Source of the DNA: Escallonia rubra
Lineage: Eukaryota; Streptophyta; Magnoliopsida; Escalloniales; Escalloniaceae
Reading direction: 5' to 3'
Assembly (NCBI GenBank): GCA_033065855.1
Contig: JAVXUO010003001.1
Coordinates: 1,426,001-1,490,000 of the forward strand
DNA length: 64,000 nt
A program made the position numbers and the translations under genes. The notes under the pieces were generated by a model that worked only from the letters and a program-made list of their open reading frames with translations, searched no databases and was not told the DNA's origin. Numbering within the stretch: the first letter of the stretch is position 1; every line of letters begins with the position of its first letter. Shown in pieces: positions 36,227 to 49,039 of the stretch.

Positions 36227-37693
36227 TTTAGGGGTGAGCACGGTGCGGTCGGTTCGGTTTGTAGGCTGAATACCAAACCGAACCGACCAACATCGGTTTG
36301 GAAAAAAATAAATCAAACCGCATTCGAACAGTTCAGTTTGAACGGAGTGAATAGATCGAACGGTTCGGGTTGAGCGGATCAATCGGTTTGGGCTAAACTC
36401 CTTTCTAGTCCCAGAAATAATGAATTTTGTAATAAAAACAGATCAAATTATATAACTCTAATCAAATTAATTCACACATTATATGTTAAAGTTCTAATCA
36501 AATTACATAACTCTAAAGAGATCATTACACATGATGTGTTAAAGTTGTAATCAAGTTAGACATCATTCATTACACATCATCATTATAACAACAGATTAAG
36601 TTAAAAAGGAACAGGTCCTAAGGATCAACTTTAGCATCTTCAAAACTTTTATCACCAATCAACCTTCAATTAGCATATAGTTAATATTTCTGAAAAATGA
36701 AAAATGAAGCAGGTTCGCAAGAAATATATATATATATATATATATATTCAAATAATCCATTATAATAAGCGTGGAGGGAGTAGAGTTTTATGCTTGTAGA
36801 GCTGCATTGCTTCACTTAGATTCAGGGGTCAGCACTCAGCAGAACAAACACAACAAGGCTTTATCTAGAAACTGAAGAATGATCGGTACATAACAAGGCT
36901 TTATCTAGAACCCAATTCTTTCTATTGAACTATTTCCATGTCTTTCAAGAATGATCAGTACATAGGTGTAAGCTAATTTCCTTAGGCAGCTAAAGATTCA
37001 AACTAATTTTATTTTTTTATTTCCATCAAACCCACAAGACTCGGTTGAAGTCATCAAGTGAATATTCTATTCCAGTATTCTGTGTATTTGGTCTATTTGG
37101 TGAGATCGTGTGGTGAAGAGAAGAAACTGAAGAGAAAGGATCCAAGAAACAAAAGAAAAGAGAAGAAACAGAAACAGAAGAGGAGAGGAGAGGAGAAAGG
37201 GAGACATAACTTCGTAGTTGAGACCGAAGGAGATTGGAGGCGCCGGCGGGAGGAGAGACATCAGAGATGGAGGCACAACCGTGGGAAGTGGAGACTGTGG
37301 CTAGAGGAGAGACGTGGCTGAGGGAGGTGCTGTCGTGGAGGCGTGGAGCAATCGGGAAAATCGTAGATCTAGGCGTGAAGTGGAGGACTGGAGTGGAGGC
37401 TGTGAAGCAATCTCCAGATCTTGCGGCGAGTGAAAAGTAGGGTTAATGAAATTTAGGGTTACTTGCCTTTTATATTAATAGGTTAAGTTTAACTAAGGCA
37501 GGTAGTAAAATTAACTGGGGTTAGGTAAAAAAAAATATTATATATTACCTACGGTCGATTCGGTTTATATCGGTTTCAAAAAATCCAAACCGAACCGAAT
37601 CGACTGTTTTTGCGATCGGTTTGGGATTAGTCGGATTGGTTGGTTCGATTTTCACGATTAGATCGATTTTCACGGTTTAAATGCTCACCCCTA
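36227..37693. mobile_element. hAT-type non-autonomous element (copy 2)
   Basis: The ends are TTTAGGGGTGAGCA and TGCTCACCCCTA with GTTAGCAA (36219-36226) and GTTAGCAT (37694-37701) as an almost perfect 8-bp duplication. Paralogue of 13331-14843. Confidence 0.8.
36724..36748. repeat. (TA)n microsatellite, about 25 bp
   Basis: Shorter counterpart of 13841-13895. Confidence 0.95.
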
Positions 37694-38206
37694 GTTAGCA
37701 TATGTTGACTGGGCAGGCATCCCTGTATTGTAGTCATCGACACCCAGAGATGGAAAGTGAAGAAGCCAAAACTTTGGCTGCCTTCATATGGCATGTACAC
37801 TACTAATCTTCAGCAACATGGAATATGAATTTATCATATGAAACCAAAATAGGCCTACCTTGTCTACAACAAAAAGCGATCACCATCAAAAAAAAAAACT
37901 TTTTGTACCCAAAAAAAAAAAAATTGCGATCACCATCAATTGCCATTTCATTCATTCTTTGGACGGTAAGAGGATTCCCAAAAATGCCATGTAGAAATGC
38001 AATTGGCTGTCTTGGTTGAAACCCATTCAATCAACGCTTTTGTTTTCTTTGTCATGTAGCAGTATTCCGGACGGTTGCATTACGTAATATATTCTCTCTG
38101 TTCCAAAATAATCGCATTCTTTAAGGAAATAAACTTTCTTTTTCGTTTACACTCGCACTTAGTTAAAAATGCTTCGAATGGTGGTACGATGATTTAAATT
38201 TCCATA
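37694..38206. other. Intergenic, 3' flank of P450 B2
   Basis: Matches 14844-15360 of the first block with changed A-rich tracts. No gene is seen. Confidence 0.4.
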
Positions 38207-40570
38207 TCAGAGTATCTTGTCCATGATGTGCCGCGCCCTACACATGGCCACAAGAGGCTCAAGTTTTGGCATGCTAAGACCTGTACCTTCAGTCAAATCT
38301 ATTTGGTTTTCACTCATCCTCTCCCACTCAAAGCACTGAATTAATGACGCTAAGGCCAATCCCACCACCCGTTGAGCCAGACTTGCCCCTGGACATGACC
38401 TCCTTCCCATCCCGAAAGGCATTAGCCTGTGCCCCTCTACCTCTCCAGCTTCAAATCTCTCAGGCTTGAAGCTTGTAGGGTCTTCCCATACCCGAGGGTC
38501 CCTGTGAATGGCCCATGCGTTGACCAATAAGATTGTACCACGTGGAACGTTGTATCCCTCGATTGAGCAATCAGCGGATGACTCATGCGGTACTAGCAAG
38601 GGTGTTGCTGGAAATAATCTAAAGGTTTCTAAAATGATGCATTGGAGGTAATGTAGCTTGGCTAAATCTGATTCCTCGACCAGTCGCTCGAGACCAACGA
38701 GATTATCTAATTCAGCTCTGGCCCTCTTCAACACATCAGGATGGTTGAGCAAAAGGGTCATTGCCCATTCTATCGTCACTGATGAAGTGTCTGTTCCGGC
38801 AATCAACATAACCTACGCATAGAATGAAATTGAAACAAAGTTAAAACAGTAGGAATGCTGCAGACAACCCATTCTTATTGTTCATATCATGCTCTAGCAC
38901 AAGAGAGTAGTTTGACAGAATTTTTCAACAAATTAGTACAGATTGAGATAACTGATTGATTACATGAATGACTACTAATTGGGGGTGGGGAACCAGTATA
39001 GCTGTTTTCAAACCGACATTTATAATTGGTTGGTGTTCTGAATTTCTAGACACAGTTCTAACAGTTAATCACCATTGAAATAACTTGTATCATATTAATT
39101 CGATACAGATAGTGCACCAACCAACGAAATGGTATATAGGTCTTTGTGAGCCCGTGGCGAAACCACACAAAACCCACAATTTCTCCCACATATATCTTCG
39201 AACGTGATGCCACTTAGAACAAAGAATACTGTAGTGGCTGGAAAACTCTCACACCATTTGCCGGCTGTGAGTTGTGCATTTATAGAGTAGTACATGTGAT
39301 AAGGAAACAAAGTATGAAATTCAAACTTAAAGGCTTATCCTATCTAAACTGATTAGCCACCTAAAATAGCTTCTATTCAAAATACAAACCTGACTTCATG
39401 TTATCCGAATTGCCTATCTTAACAACCTGAATTCAAAGTTCAAATATTATAACTAAGCTAATTAGATTTTGTTTTACATGGGCTAATAATGCCAATCCCT
39501 TGTTCGATCAGTGATGCATATGTTAGTTTGTCCATCTGGCTTCCAAGAAGCCGGCTGCCGGCCGACGAACCAAAATATAATCAAGACAAGAAACGAAATT
39601 CATGCTATCTATGTTTTTAGAATAGGCATTAGTGACCAATATTGCATCTTATTAAAGGTTTACTACATAGAGAGGGTACCAGTACGAGGCCTTTGATGAT
39701 TTGATCCGTATAGTACTCGGGCTGTGATTCTTGTAGAGAAAGCAAATGACTGATCATGTTGTTATTTTTACCATTACCACGCCGGTTTTCGTCAACAAGA
39801 CCTTGCATAAATGCGTCCATCTTCTTGCCAAGCCTGACCAAATTCTTTTCCATACCCTTGTAATTAATCCAACGTAAAACCGGCAAGAAATCCCCGGGAT
39901 TAGACGCACCACTTTGAGCGAAGGCCTCCTTTATGAGCTCCCGAAATTGCTCCGCATCCTCATGATTGTCCACATCTTCGCCGAAATATCGCTTTCCTGC
40001 AACCATCCTCATTATGTTATTAAAAGAGAGCTCAGAAAGCTTTGATTTCAGTTCCACCTCAACGAAGCCATGACGTGAAGTTTGAGCCAGCTTGTGAAGT
40101 AAAACCCTGACCTCGTCCTCTCGAATGGACACAAACATGTTGAGCCGACTTGTAGAAAAGATCTCGAGAGCGCAGAGCCGACGGAGGTTGCGCCAGTGGT
40201 CACCGTAGGGAGCTCTGACCACTGTGGTGTGGTTGTAGCCTACGAGTTCGCTTATTGCGAAAAGCGGGCGGTTTGCGAGTACGACGTCGTTTTTGGTGAA
40301 GCATTCCTCAACAGCCGACGGAGACGACACCACCACGACGAGGCGGGATCCGAACCTGAGAGAGATTATTTGCTGGCCCAGTTTTTGAGATAGCCTGTGC
40401 AGGGTTCGATGGAGAGGTTGTTTCAGGAGGTGGAGGTGACCTATTACGGGAAGCGCCAGTACTGGGCTTGGTGGCAAGTTTTGATTTTTCCTTCTTGATT
40501 TAGGGGAGAGCCTAAGGGCCAGAAATAAGAGGAAAACAAGGAGGGGTGACCATAGCCATGTTATTTCCAT
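38207..40570 (-). CDS. Cytochrome P450, CYP81-type, copy B2 (intact)
   Basis: Exon 1 is 40570-39680 and exon 2 is 38812-38207, with an 867-nt GT-AG intron. The product is 498 residues with the full set of P450 landmarks at the same positions as B1 (PPSP 33-36, WRNLRR 126-131, AGTDTS 302-307, ExxR 359/362, PERF 414-417, heme Cys437). Compared with B1 it has Pro9, Leu11, Arg20 and Arg327; all other residues are identical. Three of the four changes are in the membrane-anchor region, so the catalytic domains are practically the same. The enzymes probably share substrate, and any difference would lie in expression or anchoring. The substrate cannot be inferred. Confidence 0.93.
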
Positions 40571-40612
40571 GCTTTGCTTTTTGATGTGATTCTCTACTGT
40601 GATGGTGGATGT

Positions 40613-40620
40613 AGATATAG
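40613..40620 (-). promoter_or_regulatory. Candidate TATA box of P450 B2
   Basis: CTATATCT on the minus strand, about 45 bp upstream of the ATG, as in B1. Just beyond it B2 lacks a stretch present upstream of B1 (around 17822-17860). Confidence 0.45.
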
Positions 40621-41509
40621 AGGGTGTGTCAACCTTCTCTTCTTGACATGCTTGTTAGGTATGACCAAACAACAAAGGTTTTGGGGATTTGATTTTTCTT
40701 CTTGTCTGTTTCTCTCGGTCTCTTTTAGTTGCTAGGTAACCTTGATTAAGACATGCTTACATATATAGTTGTTTTTGCTATCACTGGCCTGTAGGATTGC
40801 CAAATGGGAGGATAAGGCTCGCTATTCGGGTAGTGTATTGATCTATCTAATATTTTAATTTCAAAACTACTCTCTAATATATGTATATATAATGAAAATA
40901 GTACTTTCGATTTAGGAAAAAAATTTGATCTTACAATTAAGATTAAACTACTTACGAGACTTAGAAAAAAAATAATCTGACAATTGATTTGAATTTTGAT
41001 AGATACCTTATTTTTAAATTTGATTAATTTCGCAAGAATAACGAGGGTTGTATAATTTGTAAATAAAAATTTTAGAACTCAACCTAATCAATAGACTTAC
41101 TTATTATGACTTATTTTTTGCTATTGTATTCTTAAAATCACTCTTTCATGTGAATATAAAAATTCATATATCGAAAAAACGAAGATAACATATTAGATTT
41201 AGAAATGTACTATCAATATTCATATATATTGACATATACGTAATATACATACGATAGTCATCGTTGATAATGAATAATGTGATGTAAATTTAATAAACGA
41301 ATTATAAGTCATCACTTTTAGATAAGATCTTACAACCACCAAACTGGTTATATTCTATATATAAGGATTTAGAAAACAAATCAAACTCTTTACTACGATT
41401 TATTGTTGAAAATTTTGTGATATAACTATTGCGATATTTGTAAACTTTAGAAATCTAGAAAATCATTATACAACGTTTAAACTCATGCTATATATATTAG
41501 GCTTTGATT
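40621..41509. other. AT-rich upstream region of P450 B2
   Basis: Matches 17813-18751. No gene is seen. Confidence 0.4.
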
Positions 41510-41815
41510 TTGACTATTAAAACCTTGATTAGATTCTCATGCAATTCTTTCGTAATATTTGCATACGCATATATGTTTGCTTTAGTTACTTTGAACTGTA
41601 AGTTGAAAGAATAATGAGTAAATTATGTTACAGTACTGCTTGGCGATATAAAAGAAAAACTTAAAGAATGTAAAAATCTAGCGACAACACTATAACACAA
41701 TCTATTCATTATTTTTTAAACTTACAGTTCAAAGGAACTAAACCAAACATATATACTTATGTAAATATTCTGCAGCAATTGCATGACTATCTAATCAAGA
41801 CTGCAATTTTAAATG
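41510..41815. repeat. Long imperfect inverted repeat (copy 2)
   Basis: Same foldback as 18752-19056, with arms of about 122 bp that have acquired different substitutions in each block. Pairing is retained overall. Confidence 0.75.
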
Positions 41816-42307
41816 TGTATGAGACTAAAAAAATATTCTACTGGATATCATGTTCGTATCTTAATGTTGGTGATTCCTTGAAACAATGATTCATGAAAAA
41901 AAAATAAGAATAGACTATAACATTTACAATTCCAAAGATAAAGAACTCTTAACTTAACTTTTCAAGCTAAGAGATTTAATTTTGAAAGGTCATAGGTTGG
42001 ACCACTAAAGATTTCTTAAAAAAGATTTGGTTTTACTTGAAACTATTACAAATAAAGTATTAAAAATTTCTTACCAACAATTATAGTTTTAGTAAAAGTA
42101 TATTTCTTTTTTCCATAAGATGTTAATCTCTTTTTGTTTCTTGAAATGTGGTAGGCATTGATACACTTTTTGTAATTTTTTAAAATATTTTATTAATTTA
42201 TTCGAGCTTGACTCAGGATCTTAAGTTATACTCCGGAGTAATATTTAATAACTGAGGCAAGAAATGCAACGATAACTCATAACACCTAATTGCATTGTGT
42301 TTCTGAT

Positions 42308-43309
42308 AAGCTGAGGCTCAAACCTAATTTACATGAACTGTCATTGCACATCATGTCAATTTGCATTTCCTTTCTAAGCTGACCCTGCTGGTTGGGGATG
42401 GGGAAGGCGGAGGCTAAGGCTGAGGTGAGGAGAGGCGACGCACAAGGGAGTTCAGCATGGACTTCCTTTGCCTAGTTCTGCTCATTTTTGGCTAACCTTA
42501 GTAGAGTACATACATGATGGTTCTACCAGCAACACAACTAGATCCAAGTCATAAAATGGTCTTATTTGTATTTTTCCTAATGGGCGGTGGCGGGGGGTGG
42601 AAGTGGGGAGGGGGGAAGGAGGGTGTATGGGGGAGGAGGAACGGGCTGAGGCTCAAACCTGTGATCAACGCAGGAAAGGGAGAGGCTCTAGCTACCATTG
42701 GATTGCCCCCACCTTGAAGTTAAATTGTCAACCTTCTAAACAAGTTGATTCGGTACCAATGAAGTGTGATTGACTATAACACTGACATGAATTTCAGTTC
42801 AAGACAGCGGAAATACTAAGCCATTTCTGATCGGGATACGCCCAGTTCTGTTCCAGCAATAGAAAACAATTCTGCTACTTTAGACCATCATACAATCATT
42901 ATCACAAAAAAGTTGGGGTTGGTAAATCAGCAGGTCCTGCACCGAGTAAATAAGTTTAAACATCTAAGATACAGCAAGAAACCATCTATCCACAACTATT
43001 TGTTGTCCTGCTGTTTTTGGAAAAGAATAACTAACAGGGATCCTGCAGGGTCCAAGAACTTCGCACTAGATGACCTCGTGAGAAGCACAACAGTGGGAGA
43101 GAAAACATCTAGTCTAACATTCGCATACAAAAGATTCCAGTACATCTAAGTATCTGAAAGACGAAGATGCTTATTATTCAGTTCATCCATTATAAATTTG
43201 CTTATTGCTTTTACAAAACACGACTATGTTGCTCCGAGCTCAAGATGAAGAATGAGCCAAGCAATAATATACATACTACCTTATTGAAGAAAGTAAGCAA
43301 GCCTTGAAA
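42308..43309. other. Intergenic between duplication edge and receptor kinase
   Basis: Unique DNA with a G-rich patch near 42583-42650. No gene or element end is recognised. The last part is presumably the 3' UTR of the receptor kinase. Confidence 0.4.
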
Positions 43310-45922
43310 TTATCTAGCATCATCAATCCTCAACTGGGAGAAAACGTCACTGGCACTCGTATAACTTGTAGCCAAACCATCATCAGTTGATAAGGGCATT
43401 TCATCCTTGTGAATTGGGATGCTATGGGACGGTAAACGTTGAAAAACAGGCAATGGCAACTCCCACGAAACATCAGTTGTGCTGTCCTCGTGGGGTTCTC
43501 TGAGCTTGATGGTTTGTTGAAGCTGCAGTGCGTATTCCAAGTCCCACACCACATCAAGCATAGTTGGCCTGTCAACACCATCCTCCTTTAGACACTTCTC
43601 CGCTGTTTCACCAAATTTTCTCAATGAGTTGGTACAAATATCATCCACGATGAAAGGATCCACAACTTTTTCAAGTTGTCCTTTCTTTTGCCAAACGATC
43701 CCCCAATCCGCTAAGTTCACTTGCTCCCGCGGAAGCACGTTATTAAGAGCCGGTCTAGCACAAAGCACTTCAAGAAGAACCACCCCAAAGGAGTAGACAT
43801 CAGATTTCTGAGTCAATTGTAGGCATCTAAAATATTCTGGATCAAGATAACCAAAGCTTCCTTTTACATCTGTGCTGACATGGCTTTGATCAGGAGGACC
43901 TGATCTTGAAAGACCGAAATCAGCGACTTTAGCTACATAATGTTCATCAAGTAGGATGTTTGTGGACTTGACATCACGGTGAATGATTCCCCCGTCTGAA
44001 CAAGTATGAAGGTAGTGAAGGCCTTTGGCTGCACCAATGCAAATTTCAAGCCTCCGATTCCAAGACAATTCAGGTTTTGAAGATGATCCTTTAGAACCTC
44101 CCTTCCAACTGTATAGATGTTCTCTCAAAGTCCCCTTCTCCATGTACTCATACACTAGTATCATCTCTGACCTCTCATCACAGTAACCAATCAAAGAAAC
44201 AAGATGACGGTGGCGGATTTTTGATAGGATAATTATCTCTGTTTGAAACTCCGCGAGGCCCTGACCATGTCCCGGCTCACTTCGTTTAACAGCCACTTTC
44301 ACTCCACTTGGGAGGGTTCCTTTGTAGACTTTCCCAAAGCCACCCTCACCAATCATCAATTTGGCATCGAAATCATTTGTTGCATAAACAATTTCAGCAA
44401 AAGGTACCTTCAGCCCAAGATTCAAATTGGCATAGGATGACGCATTTGTATTTCTTTCAGTAATCCCACTATAGGGACTCCCATCATTTGAAGGCACTAA
44501 AGGCCAATCCAATGTTGCAACAGACTTCGTTTTTTTGTATCTCAAACGAATCAAGAACGCCATCAACACAACAAAAACAAAAGCTACACCTCCAACAACA
44601 GAACCAATTATTATAGGCACCTCTTTCTTCTTTCGCTCGCGTTTTTCTGGACCTGTACTCAAATTCGTCATTAACTCCATAATCTCCAGCCCATTCAGAA
44701 AAGCTGTTTGACTCACTGAATCCTCACGAGGGCCAATACTGACGTTCATAACACCAGAATTGTCAGTATCCACCACAAAATCATAGTAAAAAGGAGCTCC
44801 CTGTTGAGGATAATAACCCCTTGGATCAATCAGCAAGCCGAATTCACTATAGATATACAAATTGAACTTCAGATCTTCAAGTGCAGGACCAATAACGAGG
44901 TGAGTGGCATTTTTACTCACATTGAAACGCCAAGTCACGTTGAAGAAGTTATTCACCCTAGCACTATCTATATTCAACTGTTTGGCTGTCTGGTAAACAG
45001 GATCCGGGGCGAAATACTCTGTTGCCCCTCCATCCTGGTATTTAGGCTTAGTTCCATAAAATTCACTATTCTTTGCTGCATCCCTAAGATATAAATACTC
45101 ATCATCAGGCACCCAATTCCTCCACAGCGTATCATTATCCTGCGTGAGTTTCACACCGCCAACATTAATCCTATATATCGTACGTAAAGCATGGGATTTC
45201 AAATCGTTGTAGTCACTTTTCCTTCCTGAAGGACTAACACGAGTTGCAGAATCTGGAACAAATCCATCAGGAGCAAGAAATACTTCTACTGCATTAACAA
45301 ATGCAAAGGTTCTTGTTTCTTGAGAAGGCGTGAAGTAAATTCTGAACTTCCCAACACTGATGGAAATTAAAAACTCTTGTATCACAGGTGAATTGTCACT
45401 TTTTTGGGGTGTGAAATTCGATAACAGAGAGAACCCAGATGCCGAAACGTTGAACTGGGCATCAGAAAGATTGTTTGAGGACGAAAATAGATAGAAGTGG
45501 AGGCGTACCAGGTAAGTGCCGTTTTCGGCTATTTGGAGCTCATACCAAGAAGGTCGTGTGAAGATTCGTGCAGTTTGGTAGAGAGGTGACGTGGATGACG
45601 ACAGGTTGGTGTCTTTGACAGGATTGCTTTGTCCGGTGAGGGAAAAAGAACGGGAGCTTATGTCGCCGATGAAATTCCGGCCATTGATGCTAGTGCTGGA
45701 GGCGGACCCGCAGTTGATGAAGTATTGTTCAGGTGGAGTGTAGGCTGATGAGAGAAAGGGAAGAGAGGAGAGTCGGAAGAGCAAGATAAGGAGATAGAGA
45801 GTAAGAAGAATCTTGGAGGAGTGAAGCTCATCCATGGAATTTGATGGGGTGATCTTGTTGTGGAGGGAACGAAATATACATGACTTCATTGTGGACTGCA
45901 ATAATGATGAAGTTGACTTCAT
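43310..45922 (-). CDS. CrRLK1L-family malectin-like receptor kinase
   Basis: A single-exon frame of 870 codons. Order: a hydrophobic signal peptide (about 37-60), an extracellular malectin-like region starting YFINCG (about 66-420) with several N-x-S/T sites, one membrane segment (about 436-460), a basic stop-transfer, and a Ser/Thr kinase domain. Kinase landmarks: glycine loop GEGGFGKV 525-532, VAVK Lys546, HRD 648-650, Asn655, DFG 668-670, and DPE 694-696 in place of APE. All catalytic residues are present. CrRLK1L receptors (FERONIA, HERKULES, THESEUS) sit in the plasma membrane and sense cell-wall state or RALF peptides. This one most resembles the At5g24010-type branch, from memory. The first 29 codons look atypical. 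The Met at 45835-45833 (MDELHSS), followed directly by the signal peptide, is probably the true start, giving about 841 residues. Lack of introns is normal for this family. Confidence 0.93.
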   Translation of the reverse strand: MKSTSSLLQSTMKSCIFRSLHNKITPSNSMDELHSSKILLTLYLLILLFRLSSLPFLSSAYTPPEQYFINCGSASSTSINGRNFIGDISSRSFSLTGQSNPVKDTNLSSSTSPLYQTARIFTRPSWYELQIAENGTYLVRLHFYLFSSSNNLSDAQFNVSASGFSLLSNFTPQKSDNSPVIQEFLISISVGKFRIYFTPSQETRTFAFVNAVEVFLAPDGFVPDSATRVSPSGRKSDYNDLKSHALRTIYRINVGGVKLTQDNDTLWRNWVPDDEYLYLRDAAKNSEFYGTKPKYQDGGATEYFAPDPVYQTAKQLNIDSARVNNFFNVTWRFNVSKNATHLVIGPALEDLKFNLYIYSEFGLLIDPRGYYPQQGAPFYYDFVVDTDNSGVMNVSIGPREDSVSQTAFLNGLEIMELMTNLSTGPEKRERKKKEVPIIIGSVVGGVAFVFVVLMAFLIRLRYKKTKSVATLDWPLVPSNDGSPYSGITERNTNASSYANLNLGLKVPFAEIVYATNDFDAKLMIGEGGFGKVYKGTLPSGVKVAVKRSEPGHGQGLAEFQTEIIILSKIRHRHLVSLIGYCDERSEMILVYEYMEKGTLREHLYSWKGGSKGSSSKPELSWNRRLEICIGAAKGLHYLHTCSDGGIIHRDVKSTNILLDEHYVAKVADFGLSRSGPPDQSHVSTDVKGSFGYLDPEYFRCLQLTQKSDVYSFGVVLLEVLCARPALNNVLPREQVNLADWGIVWQKKGQLEKVVDPFIVDDICTNSLRKFGETAEKCLKEDGVDRPTMLDVVWDLEYALQLQQTIKLREPHEDSTTDVSWELPLPVFQRLPSHSIPIHKDEMPLSTDDGLATSYTSASDVFSQLRIDDAR

Positions 45923-47425
45923 GTTGACTTGTGGATATCTGCAGTGACAATTTTTCTCATTGGGGAATAATTATTCCGCCAGTAATTGTTTTCATTTTAA
46001 AAAATTAGACTTTTAATACTTTCATTTTGCTAATTTTGTTTGTTAGCAGCATTTAAAGAAAAAATAAGTATTGATTCATTGTGTTGCACATGAGAGGAAC
46101 GACTGTTAAAATATTCTATCGAAAGCTTATACTTATACATCGAATAGTAATAACAAAGTTAATAGCAATATTAATAATGCTATTTTTACTTTTTTATGAG
46201 TATTTTTACTATTTTTAGTGACAATCGTTAGTCTTTAAGCAACAAATCCAATAGTAAAATATAAAATCGTATAAATAATCTCTGCCAACTAGTAATAATA
46301 ATAGAACCTATGTGTTAAAGTTTGTATTGATAAAACTCACAAAAATTAGTATATAAAGATATGGAATAAAATATAAAATAAAATATGAGAGAAAATTACT
46401 TTATCCATCCCACATAATTTGGTTAACTCTTTTTTTACGTAGATTAAGGATTTAAGTGATATATTGTGTGTTTCTCATTCTATCCTTAAGAGATGAGGGA
46501 AAAAAAGTAAGTCAAGAGAGAGAAAATAAATCAGTGAAGTGTTAAATGTTGAGAGAGAAATATATAAATAAGTGTAAAAAGGTGGGTCGGAAGAGAAAAC
46601 ATAAGTTGATTGAAGATTAAACGTGGACAGAGAAATATAATAATTTTTTTATAAAAAGGATAAATATGTAAAAATACCTAAAGAATTTTTTTAATTTTGG
46701 AAAATGAGTAATTTTTATGTAACTGTCCAAAAAAATAATATGATCAATTTATGTGGTACGGAGAGAGCATATATGTGTGTGTGTGTGTTAAATTGTAAAA
46801 AAGTATTAGACTTGTCTAAAATATAAGATATTGTTAAGATTTAGATGAGAGGTATAAATATAAAACTATTAAGAGAAAGAGAGTTTTTGGCGTAATCTCG
46901 AGAATCAATTTTTGTGTGGGAGATGTCAAAGTGTAAGAGAGAAAATGGTGAAATTCATTTGATTAGTAGAATGATAAATGATATTACGATAGGCACGTCA
47001 AGTAGAAGAGAGAAAGTTTGCATTCTCTCAGTTTAAATACACAACTACCTTAATTATAGGAAGATAGCAACAATATCCATATAGTAACAATTAAAAGTCG
47101 CTAAATGTATCTAATGATTCAGTGACAATTCTTAACAGAACTTTTTAGCTTCATCAAATAAAAGCTATTAATCAATTGTCGCTAGACAGAAAGTTATAAC
47201 TAACTTTTTACAATTCCAAAAACAGCCAAAACTTTTCTCATTTTAAATTGATTCTAAAAGATTATTTAGAACCAAGCATTAAGAAAAAGGTGTTGTTGGG
47301 GGGTTAATAAAATTTGTGTTGCTATAATATCTTGATGGTTAACATTTTAATCAACTTTTGGCTACTAGAGACTCCTTAGCGTCAAATTACTACATCACAT
47401 GTTGTAAGAATGTCACCATAAATAT
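45923..47425. other. AT-rich upstream region of receptor kinase
   Basis: Presumed promoter and intergenic DNA, with a short GT run near 46774-46788. No coding sequence or transposon end is recognised. Confidence 0.4.
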
Positions 47426-48342
47426 TAAACCTGACAAACGGGTAAAATTCGGCCGGGTCCAAGTAAATTTTATCCGATTTTTTGGGTAGAGCTTTTTAGT
47501 ACCCATATCCTACCAAGGTAGGTCGGGTATTACCTGCGAGTAAATTTTTAAATTTTAATTTTTTTATTAACAGATAATCACTGAGCTATTTTTTTAGAAT
47601 ATTTTTTTCTTTTTTTATTATTATTACTACTACTACTACCACATTCTAAATCAATTTATACGATTCACTTGGGACGTGATCATCTCAAAATTCTCAATTC
47701 TCAATCCAACACAATTATTCCAAGTCTCCAAACACAATAGGCACAATATCTTAACACAAATACTAGAAAAATCATCTACAAAATAATTCCTATGTATGAA
47801 GTAATAAAATACTTAAATACATACAAAAACACAACACACAAACACAAATAATACAAATAAATCTAATCGGAGATGGTGGCTGTGAAGCTATGCGAATCTG
47901 TGGCGAATTTGATCTAAGACATTGAAGTCAGATATACGGTGGATCTGGCAGCGGAGCGTGAGAGGGACGATGGGGCGCCGTCCAGTTGATGTAGAGTAGC
48001 TTGGTCATCAATGGATTTGACTGGTGGGTCAAAGAGAACGCAGTAGTGTGAGAAAGAAAACACCGTCGACTGTCTTGAGAGAGAGAGAGAGAGTTCAGAG
48101 AAAGAGGGAGGAGCGGCACAAGAGAAGAAGAGATAGAAGAATTAGCGAATGAAAACCCTAGCACTTACTTATATAATAAAAAAATTCGGGTAGTCCGGGT
48201 AATCCATATCCAATCCAAAAATTACAAGCCAGTTCAAGTACGCATCTATTCTCAACGGATCTTCAAAATACATACCTGAACCTGAAGTTTTTGGCCGGGT
48301 ACGAATAGACGAGCGGGTCCGGGTTTTTTTTTGTCAGGTCTA
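47426..48342. mobile_element. hAT-type element with 8-bp TSD (917 bp)
   Basis: The ends are TAAACCTGACAAA and the inverse TTTGTCAGGTCTA, flanked by a perfect 8-bp duplication ATAAATAT (47418-47425 and 48343-48350). GGGTCCGGG/ACCCG motifs lie near both ends. The centre contains CT/GA-rich sequence and open frames that I do not recognise. No transposase is seen. Confidence 0.85.
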
Positions 48343-48873
48343 ATAAATATCTTAGCTCCAACATTTTGCTAAATGGCAGCAAAATACTTGTTCTGACGTA
48401 GTGACATTCAAGGCCATTACATCCATTAAACCATCCTCCAGTATAACATGTTTATATACAAATCACAAATCCAAGAAATAAGAATCAACACTGTACTTAC
48501 GAGTGAGCATGGTTCGGTTTGGAGGCTGAATACTAAATTGAACCGACCAACCTCAGTTTGAAAAAAAAAACTGAACCTTGGTTGAACGGTTCGGTTTCAA
48601 CGGTTCAGTTCCTACGGGTTGAACAGATCAATTTGGACAGCTTAATCGGTTTGGGTCAAACTCAATTTTGGGCAAGTTTAGGTCCACAATTTAATAACTT
48701 ATACATGCTAATAAGTTCCAAAAAAACTACTTTTTTTTTATAATAATTGATAACATTTAGTGAGATATATGCGAAGAGTGAAAAATGTGTGTTACGTCAA
48801 GGAATTTAGGGTTTATCACATTTTATATTAGTGGTTAGATAGCAAGGGCTAGTAAAAAATAATTAGGATTAGG

Positions 48874-48876
<3 letters not shown>

Positions 48877-48922
<46 letters not shown>

Positions 48923-49039
48923 CTGATCCGTTGCTAGCGCTAGCACCGTCCGCTATATAATGTAGCGGACGGTGAATTATCGTCCGCTACATTATATAGC
49001 CGATGGCAAAATAGTGCTAGCGCTAGCAATGGATCACGA

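Larger units (their letters stand above)
28750..42307. repeat. Segmental duplication, copy 2 (C2-D2-B2 block)
   Basis: Counterpart of 5.8-19.5 kb in direct orientation. It holds the intact C2 and B2 genes. Differences from copy 1 include a 580-bp insertion (about 31532-32105), a shorter TA tract, an intact C2 exon 2, and no element inserted in C2. The right edge at 42307 is sharp. Confidence 0.85.

Noticed and set aside
42640-42715. tRNA-like look of a short stretch with GGCTCAAACC
   Set aside because: No cloverleaf with a 7-bp acceptor stem and matching arms could be drawn on either strand.
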